Positions 19,321 through 30,067 of a stretch of 64,000 bases of DNA are shown here, piece by piece. How positions within the stretch are numbered: position 1 is the first letter of the stretch; the number at the start of each line of letters is the position of its first letter. Made by a program: the position numbers and the translations under genes. The notes below the pieces were generated by a model, which was not told the DNA's origin, did no database searches, and was given only the letters and a program-made list of their open reading frames with translations. Origin of the DNA: Cydia pomonella. Taxonomy: Eukaryota > Arthropoda > Insecta > Lepidoptera > Tortricidae. The stretch covers positions 8,060,001 to 8,124,000 of the forward strand of contig NC_084727.1 of assembly GCF_033807575.1 (NCBI RefSeq), in the 5' to 3' direction.

Positions 19321-20208
19321 ATGATGATGATCTTTCCGGTTAGCTCGGCGCTCATGCGCCCGAAGATGGCTGACATAGCCGATCTTCGAGGTGAACCCCC
19401 GTGCACATTGAGGGCACGTGGGGACACCAGCTACAGGTCAGAAACACACAATACAATTTTTCATAATAAATGAATCACCTCATTTTTCCTCTTCGTGTAG
19501 TTGCGGGTCATTCTCATACGATTCGTCGCGTACAGGTCTGATCGCTTGCCGATAATACAGTCCCTCACTATGTAGAACCCGTCGGACCGTATCCACACTA
19601 GTGCCAAACAACCGGGCGTAATGGTGTGTCGACTTGAAACCATTTTCCTCGAATTCTTTTAGCATGAGTTGGCGCTGCGAGCGGTCTATGAGGCTCGGTC
19701 TGCCGGTTCGTTGTTGGTCGCGTAACGATCTCTTCTCTTGGAATCGGTGTACCCATAAAGATACAGTTTTCCTCTGTAATGAATCAATAATATATATACC
19801 GGGTAACACGAGCAATAAATTTAACTGTAGGCTGTACTTTTTTTTTTTTTTAAATAATGATAGGCAAGCGTTTGACCACGATCTCACCTGATGGACTCGC
19901 ACTTAACAACATTTGTTCAGCGATTTTTGAAAATTATGAATTTCTAGACTTCCTATTTTTCATACAAATTAAATATTACCTTCAATGTACGCTGCCATCA
20001 GTGTAATTGACGTTGATTGTCACGCTTTAAACATAACAAAATACGTTTACATTGCGTCTTAGAATAAACTAAAGTGTTCTAAAAATCAAAATAAAAGTTA
20101 TTTTTAGAAGTTGCTCAACAAATGTTGAACAGTTTGAGGAGTACAGCCTACAGTTTAATTTTTTGCTCCTGTTACACGCCACACCCGGTATAAACTGAAA
20201 CACATTCA

Positions 20209-20302
20209 ACTTGTCAGTAGAAAAAGGCGCGAAACTCAAATGGGAAGTCAACTCTTTGCGCCTACATTTTTAAATATGCCGCCTTTTTCTACTGATAAGG
20301 TA
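20209..20302. mobile_element. MITE, copy 1 (second at 23599-23690)
   Basis: Terminal repeats CTTGTCAGTAGAAAAAGGC and GCCTTTTTCTACTGATAAGG bound about 90 bp that include a GGCGCAAAGAGTTGAC-type core in opposite orientations in the two copies. It lies in the intron of the split transposase. Confidence 0.85.
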
Positions 20303-20379
20303 GCTGTGCCCGAGTATATATGTATACAATACAAATATTTTTTATTATTGAGTATTAGCAGAGAGAGAGGTGGATTGTC

Positions 20380-20645
20380 GAAGTAAACTTTGTAGCCACA
20401 GTAAATTTACTGCCATCTTTCGACACATGATTAAAACTTTTAACACGCCATTTGACTTTGATCCTTATCCTTTCACTGATATGTGTTAAATTTGTTCAAT
20501 ATCAAAAACTGGTGCCATCTTACCGAGCATCGTATAAAGGTTGTAGCGCCATCACTCGAAAAGTTGTTAAATATCAAAAAGTGGTGCCATCTAATAGATT
20601 ATAGACCAAAGGTATGGCGGCATCATTTCGAATACTTCCATTTAA
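20380..20645. repeat. Dispersed repeat shared with 37500-37780
   Basis: Both contain TTTACTGCCATCTTTCGACA, CTGATATGTGTTAAAT and repeated GTTGCCATCTAA/GGTGCCATCTAA segments with the same spacing. Confidence 0.7.
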
Positions 20646-21135
20646 TAACGATCTAAATTTCATTGGAGGTAATTTGTACTAGTATTAGGACCGTGGGACG
20701 CAAGAGGATAAGACACATAAAAATACTTACAGTCACACCGGTCTCCCTTGCAATCTCGGAGATATTTTTGCCTTGCTCATGCAAAGAAATAATTCTGGAC
20801 CTTTTACTTAAGTCGATATTACACCGAGAAGTCACTGTTGGTTAAAAAGTAATAATTAACAACCAAAAAGGGCAACCGAAAGAAAAATAACTGAAGAAGA
20901 AGGATGCTTTACAGCAACCCCAACTTCATTTGACTTTTTTTAAGTAAGTACAAATCAAGTACCAATTGTGTAAGGTACAGTTAATTGTCTGTGGGGTAGG
21001 TGTGGCTGGCCCTTGTAGTGTGTGTACTACACCTTACTCCACACCCGTGCACAGCTTACTATATAACGGCATGTACTTGTCATTTTTACAAGCTTTTATT
21101 TACTTTCACCTGACCGTTGTCTGTTTGTAATCAAA

Positions 21136-21345
21136 TCTTGTAAGTTAAATTTGATCCACTTCCCGGTTTCCGATTGAGCTAAAATTTGCACACATATGTA
21201 AGTCGGGTGACAATACAATATTATGGTACCATCGAGCTGATCTGATGATGGAGACAAGAGGTGGACATAGGAACTCTGTGATAAAACAACGCAACCTAAT
21301 TGTATTTAGGGTTTTTAGAATTGACTCGTTGAGTATTAGTTGCAT
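21136..21345. repeat. Dispersed repeat shared with 9105-9290 and 54640-54890
   Basis: Contains CATCGAGCTGATCTGATGAT and GGAACTCTGTGATAAAACAA. It is followed at 21350-21415 by a segment (AAGCTTGTAC...CAAAAATGAAATTTTTGCC) that also occurs at 51925-51990 and 55185-55260. Confidence 0.7.
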
Positions 21346-21419
21346 GTGGAAAGAAAAGTACAGTCAGCGATAAAAGCTTGTACTCGTACCAAAAATGAAA
21401 TTTTTGCCAAAAACTTATT

Positions 21420-21857
21420 TAAGACAGAATAAACGTATACTCAAGACCAGATAGTTTCCCTTTGACGCCCCACATCACACCCTCACATTAGGACCTATTT
21501 CCACACTAATCATAATCAATGTGTAAGGCACCAATGTGACGTCCAGCCACAGCCACCCATATTGACCCTACCATGTGGGGTTGCCAGAGAGCATGACCAA
21601 GGCCTTCAGTATACGGAGCGTAAGGGTAAGCGCATCGTAAAAACGTTACAAGTCCGAGACGCGTAGAGTTCTGGGCACCAAGCGTCGCGTAATCGTTTTA
21701 TAAGTGAAATCTCATTCGTTGAAATTATGGCGTCACTGGCGTCAGATGTCTTCGCCGGATGTATCGACGATCTTACTTTCTCGTCAGATGAAGAAGATAT
21801 TTTATCGTTTGATTATGTGAATTATACCAGAAGTTTTGTTTTTTACGCCTGTAGTAC
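21420..21857. other. No recognised gene
   Basis: Holds the start of an ORF (21727-21987) with an acidic serine run, FSSDEED. It overlaps a minus-strand LINE relic and shows no domain, so it is not called as a gene. Confidence 0.4.
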
Positions 21858-22130
21858 CTACGCTACGCCTGTCGAAATGAGAGAAATTTCATACGCTACG
21901 CTACGACGATGCCTCGTGTGCGGAATTCTTTTAACTTGTACGTGCTGGTACAACACATGTGGTAGTGGTACACATACAAGGAGGTAGTCTCTCCTTAGAC
22001 TTAAAGGTTCAATACCGCTTATGAGTTTGTAATCGTCGACGATTCGTACAGCATGTCTTTGGGCTGAATGGAAGGGTCCAAGCTGGTATCCAGGTGCTCC
22101 TGCCAAAAGATGACAGCAGTACTCCATATG
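21858..22130 (-). mobile_element. Jockey-like LINE RT relic
   Basis: The minus strand reads MEYCCHLLAGAPGYQL and QRHAVRIVDD...LEPLSLRRD-like blocks, the segment after the catalytic core in lepidopteran Jockey RT. It is truncated on both sides. Confidence 0.8.
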
Positions 22131-22364
22131 GGGTCTGACTTGCTGTTATGTGTACACTTTTTCATTGAGTACAGAACAGTGCTTACATGGATATGTTTTT
22201 TTGTTGTCACTCATTTTGCCGTTAGTACGGTTTTTTTTAATCTTTATAGATTTTGAGTCTGGTTGTGCCCTTCGGTCTTGCTGTTGTGTTTGCCCTGTAA
22301 GTTAAATACTACATGTAACTTTAATGATACAGAAGTCATAAAAAAACCAAGATATAAAGGGACC

Positions 22365-22492
22365 TGTAGGGCTAAGATGGTCGGCTCTTTATCATTTGTT
22401 ACCATGCCTGTCACGTTCTAACATGTATGTAAGCGCGAAAGTGACGGGCATAGTGACAAGTGATAAAAATGGAACCATGCTGCCAAGCTTGG
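22365..22492. mobile_element. MITE, family of 13945-14062
   Basis: Contains TGTCACGTTCTAACATGTAT and CGAAAGTGACGGGCATAGTG as hairpin arms. Best-preserved copy of the three. Confidence 0.75.
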
Positions 22493-22632
22493 TCACCAGC
22501 TTAGAGATAGGGGCCGTGATACACGCTCCAGGTCGTTTCTGATGCAGGTCATTTCGGTTTAAAGAGTATTGATTGTCTAATGAAATTACAAAATTTCACT
22601 TATAAGACAACAATTAACTATACATATAATAT

Positions 22633-22750
22633 GTGACCGCGGCTGGCAAAACGTCCCATTTTGTCGCGTGCCATAAGGACGCCTTGTCTCCTTCTCTCTC
22701 TCGTCCTTATGCATACAGACAAAGTGGGACGTTTTGCCGGCCGCGGTCAC
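22633..22750. mobile_element. Palindromic MITE
   Basis: GTGACCGCGGCTGGCAAAAC at the left end pairs with GTTTTGCCGGCCGCGGTCAC at the right end. Inner arms CATAAGGACG/CGTCCTTATG also pair. Confidence 0.88.
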
Positions 22751-22810
22751 GTATATTGGCAGTAAGCAAGCATGCAGACATTGCAGACTTATAGGTTAGA
22801 TAAATCTTTA

Positions 22811-22972
22811 GCCGGGTCCACACAGAGCGAGCATACGCGTGCGTTTTCCTCGCCCGAGCTCGCCGCCTCGGCCGAGACACGTCTACACTGGCCTGGTTTG
22901 TGCGTGAGGAAATTGCCTCGCACATACATGCTCGCTCGCTCGCTCTGTTCTGTGTGGACCTGCCTATTAATG
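22811..22972. mobile_element. GC-rich inverted-repeat element
   Basis: GGTCCACACAGAGCGAGCA is inverted as TGCTCGCTCGCTCGCTCTG..TGTGTGGACC, with a GC-rich interior unlike its surroundings. Confidence 0.75.
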
Positions 22973-23196
22973 CTTGTAATAGTAAGTACAAATGATAACT
23001 AAAAAGGGATTCTGTATCAATTCAGAAGTTATTTTAAATTTTTTTTTCATTGGCTATTCAGGGTGAAAATATTGCTAAGAGTAGTGGGCACTTTTCGTCC
23101 ATTGGACCAGATGCGTTTCCAGTTCATCCTGTTTAAATTACTGTGTTTTGAATACCAAAATCAGGGAAGATAACGAAGCCTCAAGTCTGTTGCAGA

Positions 23197-23350
23197 TAGT
23201 TAGACCAAGCTAACTTGGCAGCGATTTGGACAGCCCAGACTATGAATGTGTTATGTAAACATCATAATTTGATATAAGTTTGACTTTTAAAATAACCCTT
23301 GCACAGTCTCGGCTATCAAAATAGCTGCCAACTTAGCTTGGTCTGACACT
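23197..23350. mobile_element. MITE, copy 2 of the 18285-18427 family
   Basis: Arms GACCAAGCTAACTTGGCAGC and GCTGCCAACTTAGCTTGGTC. The body contains a 15-20 bp insertion relative to copy 1. Confidence 0.85.
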
Positions 23351-23598
23351 AGCTTATTGATTGTGTGCAATGACTACTTAACTGTCAGAGCCTACTACAT
23401 CAAGAGCGAAACTAACTGCCATTTTGACGTAACACCAATGTACCGTGTCTTATGAGAATAAAATGATGAAAAAAAAAAAACATGGCAGATGTGATTTTGT
23501 CTATTATTTATGCTGCATAATTTGATTGAATAAACAATTTATTTGTTCACATTAAGACAAAAGTTGTCTGTCAAAAGCCAAAAGTCTGGCACAGCGAC

Positions 23599-23690
23599 CT
23601 TATCAGTAGAAAAAGGAGATGTAGGCGCAAAGAGTTGACTTTGTATAGAAAATTTGAATTATGCACCTTTTTCTACTGACAAGGTTGGGT
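23599..23690. mobile_element. MITE, copy 2 of the 20209-20302 family
   Basis: CCTTATCAGTAGAAAAAGG at the left and CCTTTTTCTACTGACAAGG at the right enclose about 55 bp. Confidence 0.85.
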
Positions 23691-23837
23691 GTGTTTCAGT
23701 ATGTAAGTAATCTTTTGTTAAGCAAGCGTCAAAGATTGAGGGTGGCATATATGAAGATGCCTGAGAGTGACACAAGTAACCCAGTTTAGCTAGAAGGGTG
23801 CTGGAGTAAAATTTATTTTATAATAATAATAATAATA

Positions 23838-26510
23838 AAAACCGTAAAAAACAAACCGTATTCGCCGCTACAGAGAGCGTGTGGACCGATTCCAGCAGAA
23901 TCGTCTTTTTCAAAGTGACCAAAGGAAGGTATACAGAAGGTGCGAGGAAACCGACCCTCATGTGTCCGACGTGCGGCTGCCGGATGCTACTGCCATGACT
24001 GATTTCTGGCGTAGCATCTGGTCGGTGCCCGTTGAACACACGGAGGGCGAGTGGATAAACGTTGTCAAACGTGAGTGCGAGAATATCGAACCTATGGGGG
24101 CTACCACCATCAGCCCCGATGACGTAAGTTGTGCCATCCGTACGGTCCAGAACTGGAAAAGTCCTGGACCAGACGGATTGCACAACTTCTGGCTAAAATG
24201 GTTTCGGTGCTCGCACTCACGGTTGGCAACGCAGTTCCAACAAGCCCTCGAGCTTGGTTCCCTCCCTCCTTCCCTAACAACTGGAGTAACCTTCCTGCTC
24301 TACAAGTCCGGTAGTACCACGGAAGCGAAGAACTACAGACCCATCACGTGCTTGCCTACACTTTACAAGCTCCTTACATCCATTTTGAGAGCAAAAATTA
24401 ACGCGCATATTGTCGCTAATAACATTTTGGCCACTGCTCAAAATGGATGTAGGGTTGGGTCCCGTGGTACTAAAGAGCTCCTCCTCATAGACATGACCAT
24501 TTGCCAACAAATCCGGCGGAACAAGAGGGCCCTCTCAGCCGCTTGGATTGACTACAAGAAGGCCTATGATTCGGTGCCTCACTCATGGCTGGGGAGGGTC
24601 TTAGAGCTGTATAAAGTTGATACAGCTTTAAGAGCCTTCCTAAGCGCGTGTATGAGGCAGTGGACCACAGTCCTTCGTCAACCAGGAGGCGGGGATGACC
24701 ACCCTGGCCCGCAGGATTTTATAAGGATTGAGCGAGGAATATTCCAGGGTGATAGTCTGAGTCCCCTGTGGTTCTGCCTAGCTCTGAATCCCCTCAGCAC
24801 CCTGCTGAAGGATTCGGGACTAGGTTGCCGGCTTCGGAGAGAGGGTGAAGTCGTTTCTCACCTTCTGTACATGGATGACCTCAAATTATTTGCACCAAAT
24901 AGCCAAGACTTGTTGGAGCTACTGAAAACCACCGAAGTCTTCAGTAGTGCCATCAACATGGAGTTTGGTGTCGATAAATGTGCAGTTATGCATGTACAGC
25001 GGGGGAAGGTTGTAAATTCAACAAATTTACAACTATCTGAGGCAATGGCTTTCAGATCTATCTCTGAATCAGAAACCTACAAATACCTTGGTATGTCACA
25101 GTCGTTGGGTGTTGAGGATGAGGGTATTAGACAGTCGGTGAAGGAACGCTTTTTCAGTCGGCTCACAAAAGTCCTTAAGAGTCTTTTGTCAGGAGGCAAC
25201 AAAGTGCGCGCCTTCAACGCCTGGGTAATGCCCCTGCTCACATACTACTTTGGCATACTAAGGTGGACTCAGACCGAGCTGGACGCCCTGGATCGGAGGG
25301 TCCGACTACTGCTAACCACACACCGTATGCTACACCCACGCTTGTCAGTTATGAGATTGTACATCCCACGGAAGTGTGGAGGTCGAGGCTTCCTAAACGC
25401 CAAAGATCTCCACAACCGCGAGGTGTGCAATCTCAGGAATTATTTCCTTAACAACGAGTGTGGGATGCATCGTGATGTGGTGGCAGTAGACAGGAACCTC
25501 ACGCCGCTCTCCTTGGCAAAAGAGAACTAGCGCAAACCTGTGGTACTAAGTACTGCGGATCGCAAGGCGGCATGGGAGAGTAAGGTGCTACACGGGCGGT
25601 TCTACAAGGCCCTCACGGGACCCGACGTGGACCTGCTCGCGTCGGTGAACTGGTTACGATTCGGGGACCTCTTCGGAGAAACCGAGGGTTTTGCCTGTGC
25701 AATTGCGGACGAAGTGATGATGACGAACAACTATCGGAAATATATCCTGAAGGACGGTACGGTCGACATTTGTCGGGCATGCCGCCGTCCCGGAGAGTCA
25801 CTCAGGCATATAATTTCCGGTTGTTCTCATCTTGCTAACGGCGAGTACTTGCACAGACATAATCTCGTAGCCAGGATTATTCACCAGCAACTTGCTCTTC
25901 TATACGGCCTTGTGGACCGCGAAGTACCGTACTACAAGTACTCACCTGCGCCAGTTCTCGAAAATGGTCGTGCCACGCTCTATTGGGATCGATCTATTAT
26001 CACTGACAGGACTATTGTAGCCAATAAGCCTGACATCGTGATAATAGATCGATCGCAACGCCGGGCCGTGCTCGTCGACATCACCATCCCCCATGATGAG
26101 AATCTCGTGAAAGCCGAGAAGGACAAGTCCAGTAAGTACCTAGACTTGGCTCACGAGATAACCGCCATGTGGGATGTTGATTCGACGATCATTGTCCCGA
26201 TAGTCGTTTCAGCGAATGGTCTCATAGCGAAGAGTCTCGACCAACACCTTGAGAGACTCTCGCTAGGTGGTTGGATCAAGGGTCAGATGCAGAAGGCGGT
26301 GATCTTGGACACGGCGCGGATAGTCCGCCGGTTCCTCTCTCTGCGGCCCTGACCACCGGCAGCTTGGGCCCTGCCCCGCTGCTGGCGGCACCCTAGGTTA
26401 GGTTTTTTATAATGTGTTTATATGTATTTTGTATTATTTTTGTATGATTTGTTGTATTTTACTTTTATATTCATATTATAAAATGCCTAATCTAAGACAC
26501 AAGATAAATA
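23838..26510 (+). mobile_element. 5'-truncated R4/Dong-type non-LTR retrotransposon in a TAA repeat
   Basis: The element begins at once after (TAA)6 at 23820-23838. It carries RT and a restriction-like endonuclease, then a non-coding tail that ends near the ATAATAATAATT at 26516. The Dong subgroup of R4 in Bombyx is known to insert in TAA repeats, which matches the flanks seen here. Confidence 0.75.
23848..26352 (+). pseudogene. R4-type reverse transcriptase / restriction-like endonuclease, one in-frame stop, no start
   Basis: One frame is open from 23848 to 26352 apart from a single TAG at 25528-25530. The RT domain spans about the first 400 codons, with the block NYRPITCLPTLYKLLTS, a GIFQGDSLSP motif and the catalytic box YMDD at 24868-24879. 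After the stop the frame continues with CRACRRPGESLRHIISGC (a C-C-H-C finger at about 25770-25825) and KPD at about 26023 followed 14 residues later by D, the PD-(D/E)xK signature of R2/R4-type endonucleases. The N-terminal DNA-binding part is missing (5' truncation). These enzymes nick target DNA and reverse-transcribe the element RNA in place. The stop between RT and endonuclease could be a simple nonsense mutation. Confidence 0.85.
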
Positions 26511-26515
26511 AAGAG

Positions 26516-26725
26516 ATAATAATAATTTACTACAATAGTCCCAATGCCTGCGACCGGTTCATGGGTGTCTATTGTTGCGCCCGTAACGGGTTCCAGCAGG
26601 CATTCTACATGACATTAAAGCTCTCCAAGAGGCCTCTACGTGTTGGATCTATATCCCCATGCAAGCCTATCAAAACACCGGGATTAATAGGCCCGTGAAA
26701 TCCAAGGAGATACAATAATAATAAT
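26516..26725. mobile_element. Short TAA-flanked insertion, tail-like
   Basis: Lies between ATAATAATAATT and CAATAATAATAATAA. It starts TACTACAATAGTCCC and ends with a CCTCTACGTGTTGG segment, both shared with the end of the 35518-36221 element. Probably a non-autonomous relative of the R4-type LINE. Confidence 0.6.
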
Positions 26726-26815
26726 AAAGGGCCTCTACATGTTGGCTTCGGCTCCGTGCACGCCTTCCAAAGGTCCGGAAAACCATTGTTCCGTGATGGG
26801 AAAGACATACAAATA
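26726..26815. repeat. R4-type tail fragment
   Basis: GGGCCTCTACATGTTGGCTT...CACGCCTTCCAAAGGTCCGG matches 36139-36190, again right after a TAA repeat. Confidence 0.65.
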
Positions 26816-26924
26816 ATAGTAAAATTCTTTATTGTGCACTACTAAAGAAAAGCTCATATTACAAACAAAGACGTCCTGTGTTATTTTGTCTTTTCAACAA
26901 ACAGATAAAACTAAAGTCAGAGAT

Positions 26925-27160
26925 GCAGTCAGAGAAATAAGAAAAAGAAAATGGAAGTGGACAGGTCACATGGAAACATTGAATATAAACAAATGGACAC
27001 AAAACTAATTGGTTCCCTATATACAGAAAAACGGCAGCCAAGAATGAGATGGGAAAATGATTTCCCTCCTAAGTGGGTAAGAACTGCCTGAAATAGAGAA
27101 GATTGGAAAGCTCTACAGGAGGCCTTTATCAGAAACCCTGACAACATAACTAGTCACAAT
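26925..27160 (+). mobile_element. RTE LINE C-terminal relic
   Basis: The plus strand preserves, with stops and frameshifts, the RKWKWTGHME ... MRWENDF ... REDWKALQEAFIRN pattern of RTE-type RT C-termini. It lies right where a downstream exon of the inverted zinc-finger gene (first exon 27238-27460) might have been. Confidence 0.7.
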
Positions 27161-27237
27161 TAAGGCTATTTGTATAGTTTGTTTAAATAACAAACGAGCA
27201 TTCAACACAAAACAAAGTACATAAGAACCAAATGTAC

Positions 27238-27460
27238 CTGGACACACTTCAAGCTCCTTAGGATGAAGAAACTGCTCCGGGTCAACCTCAATTTCCACTT
27301 TAATGTCACAAGCGCCCTCACTGTCTGACTCATTCTCTACCTTCACTGTACATGTGTGCCCGGCCTGCGCGCCCTTGGACTGCTCGTGCTCGGAGCACGT
27401 GCCCGCGCTTTCCTGGGGCTCCGCCTTCACCCACACACACTCTACACTCTCTAACGACAT
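27238..27460 (-). pseudogene. Orphan first exon of a C2H2 zinc-finger gene of the 40566/47727 family
   Basis: The minus strand starts MSLESVECVWVKAEP, aligned with MSLEGVECVRVKAEP at 40566 and MSLEDVECVRVKAEP at 47727. It has further psi-K-x-E motifs (VKVEN, IKVEIE) and DPEQF..PKE. It ends at the same phase-1 junction CCAG/GTA (donor at 27236-27237) after 74 codons and one base. By analogy the next exon should encode zinc fingers, but none is found on this strand between here and the IDE gene. LINE relics fill the space. It may be a dead paralogue or a gene with a very distant second exon. Confidence 0.7.
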
Positions 27461-27767
27461 TGCCTTGTGAATCAGAAATTGGTAAATTCTGAAATGTGGC
27501 GTAGGCTTAACATCGATGTGTTATTGAAGCTTTGGCAAAACAGGATCGTAAAAACTAGAAGTAGAGTCCCCTGAGAATGTATTTTCCCAAGGAAATTAAT
27601 TACTTGTGAAATTTAAATGTATGGATGGAAGAATCATAATTATATTAAAAATGTAGCAAAAAACGAACAATACAATCCACTTTACGTAAAATTTTGGCTC
27701 ACGGCAGTGACTGACAGTGACATCAACTTTGACATTGACAATCGTAGTGCTAAACAAATTCACTAAG

Positions 27768-27800
27768 GGTTCCGTTTTTCTGATATGGAACCCTAACATG
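27768..27800. repeat. Short palindrome of the 'gggttccg' family
   Basis: GGGTTCCGTTTTTCTGATATGGAACCC forms a hairpin and resembles the subterminal end of the 11279-11988 repeat. Confidence 0.5.
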
Positions 27801-27904
27801 TATATGTAATTCAATCTATCATTATTGTTAATAATGTATCAAAAAACCGAAATTAAAATAAATTCATCTCTACTAATGATATCCTTTAGCTTATTTTCCA
27901 CTGG

Positions 27905-29690
27905 TTTTGATCTCATATTGGAAAGTTAGATGTAAATCCATCGATTTTACTATTTTACTTTTGAACGCAAAGAAAACCAAATGCATCAAATTTACGCTAC
28001 CTAACGTCAAGCAGGTAAATAACAGCAAGATTAAAATAAAAGGTGATACGCTGGAATTTGAAGATCGAACTGTTTTCCTGGGAGTCACTTTAGACTCAAA
28101 ACTGCAATGGCATGCACATTTAGCCACTTTAGCCGGCAAACTTAGTTCAGCAGCCTATGCAGTGAGGAGAATCAGACAGCTAACAAACGTAGAGACGGCC
28201 AGGCTGGTTTACTTTAGTTACTTCCATAGTGTTATGTCGTATGGAATTCTGTTGTGGGGAAAAGCGGCAGACATTCAGACAATATTTGTACTGCAAAAGC
28301 GAGCTGTACGTTCCATCTATGGACTGGGCGCTCGAGTATCCCTAAGAGAGAAATTTAAAGATGCAAGCATTCTTACCGTTGCATCTCAATACATACTTGA
28401 GAATATTATGTATGTTCGGAAAAACATTAACGAATTCAAGCTTAACAGTGATATCCATAACTATAACACTAGAAACAAGCATAAACTTGCTGTGCCCGCC
28501 CACCGCCTCCGTAAGGTTAGTACGTCTTTCGTCGGGAACTGTACACGTTTTTATAACAAAGTTCCCACTGATATAGTGAATTTGCCTCTTAACAAATTTA
28601 AGTCACACGTTAAGAGCTCTTTGTTAAGTAAGGCGTATTATGCTGTGAATGATTTCATAGATGATAAGGATGCCTTTAAGCCAGTAGCTTGATCTTGATA
28701 GTATGATAAAAATGTCAGTAATAGTGTTTTCGTTTTCTTCCTGTGAAATAACCATACTAGCGTCCAGTAGAACTGACACAAGAGAACATCATGTTCTCGT
28801 TTGATTGTATTATTTTAGTTTTGGACACTTAGAGACCTTATACACCTCTAAGATTTTATTTTATTTTAAATTTCATTTTATTTTAATACCTATTTTAATG
28901 ATTTGGACACCTAGAGACCTGTACATCTCTAAGTCAATTTAAATTTATAATTTAGTTTTATAGGTAGGCACTCCTTATGAATAATATGTAGTCGCGTTTA
29001 TGTGGCGCTATGCCGTCTTTAATGTAACTTACAAGCACAAATGTTGTATCTCACATTTTTTTAAAATTATATTTATATTAATACAACCCGGCAGCTTGAA
29101 CATGTCATGCTCGCTTAAAAGTCTTTACTTACGGTGGCGTCGTTGATCGGGTCGCCACTTTCCCGAATGAAGGTTGAGGGAGGCGATGGCTGAGATACAC
29201 GTCATACTCGTGAACGGGTGCTGTTTGTGGAGACCGGTCTGTTTAAGCTTACACGGGGTACAGGTTATGTTAAAGTATGTAACTTTACTTTTGAGTGACA
29301 TTAACGTGAGACACTTCATTCGGTTCTTGTCTGTTTTAATTTTTTTGTCTTTTAATTATTTATATAAGAATTCAAGCCTTGGCGACCCTCTACATCTCTA
29401 AGGATAATTTAATATATATTTTTATATTTTATCTCTGACACTTAGAGACTTATACATCTCTAAAGAATTTTAGTATTTTATGGTTTTATTTTTTTATCAT
29501 AGTTTTTTTTGTGTAATTTGACATTTAGAGACAGTATACATCTCTAATAAAGTATTTATTATTTCATAGATTCGATATTTGTAATTGTTTTTTTTTTAAT
29601 TTATTGTTTGTAAAAATGGACATGTAAAAGTGCCCCTGTGGCCTATTTGCTGAATAAATGTTTGATATTTGATATTTGATATTAACTTAT
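27905..29690 (+). mobile_element. 5'-truncated Jockey/CR1-like LINE with structured 3' UTR
   Basis: The ORF 27907-28692 is the part of the RT after the catalytic core (FLGVTLDSKLQWHAHL, then LQKRAVRSIYGL), ending at TGA 28690. The tail of about 1 kb contains five spaced copies of a TTAGAGAC..TATACATCTCTAA hairpin. It ends in TGATATTTGATATTTGATAT, the short tandem 3' end typical of CR1-like elements. Confidence 0.8.
27907..28692 (+). pseudogene. Reverse-transcriptase C-terminal fragment (Jockey/CR1-like)
   Basis: 261 codons without a stop. It lacks the palm catalytic motif, so it cannot encode an active enzyme. It contains CIKF..., FLGV-LDSKL-W, and the thumb-like block with FHSVMSYGILLWG, all standard for this RT type. 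The first Met is arbitrary because the element is truncated. Confidence 0.8.
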
Positions 29691-30067
29691 CCAGAATATA
29701 TCGTAGTACAACACTATATCTGTCATCTGTGGGGATACCGCGTTATAAATTATCTTAGAGTCGGTTTTATTGTGCCCGAAAATAAATTGTATATCTCAGA
29801 TATAAAAAAGCTGAGAAGTGCTTTAAAGACCTACTTACCTATCTAACTAGACTCCTGTTTAGATAGAAAAAAATAAAATAATTAGTAGAAACATTTGCAA
29901 GAACATGACTTGTCTTCAAATGTGCCTTTTTTTGGTGTTTTTTTGGTTTTAACATGGCAACAACGTTACGATAAGCAATGAACTCGACCAAACACCAAAC
30001 TAAATATTTGTATTCTTTTCATTTATTAGCATGTAAACTGATGAAATTTACTAAAAATATTTAAAAT

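Larger units (their letters stand above)
19480..20835 (-). pseudogene. Tc1/mariner-like transposase, DNA-binding part only, with an intron
   Basis: Minus-strand exon 20731-20835 encodes a first helix-turn-helix (LSKRSRIISLHEQGKNISEI) and ends at a strong donor ACT/GTAAGT. Exon 19480-19773 starts after TTACAG in the matching phase, continues with RKTVSLWVHRFQEKRS, a GRPS hinge and a second helix-turn-helix, and stops at 19480. This is the paired-like bipartite DNA-binding half of Tc1/mariner transposases. The DDE/D catalytic half is absent. No ATG precedes the first exon in frame (a stop lies nine bases upstream of the first codon used), and a CAG acceptor-like site there suggests a missing upstream exon. 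It could be a truncated transposon or a recruited DNA-binding module. Confidence 0.65.

Noticed and set aside
21727..21987. 86-codon ORF with an acidic serine run
   Set aside because: It overlaps a minus-strand LINE relic. No domain, splice context or repeat support.
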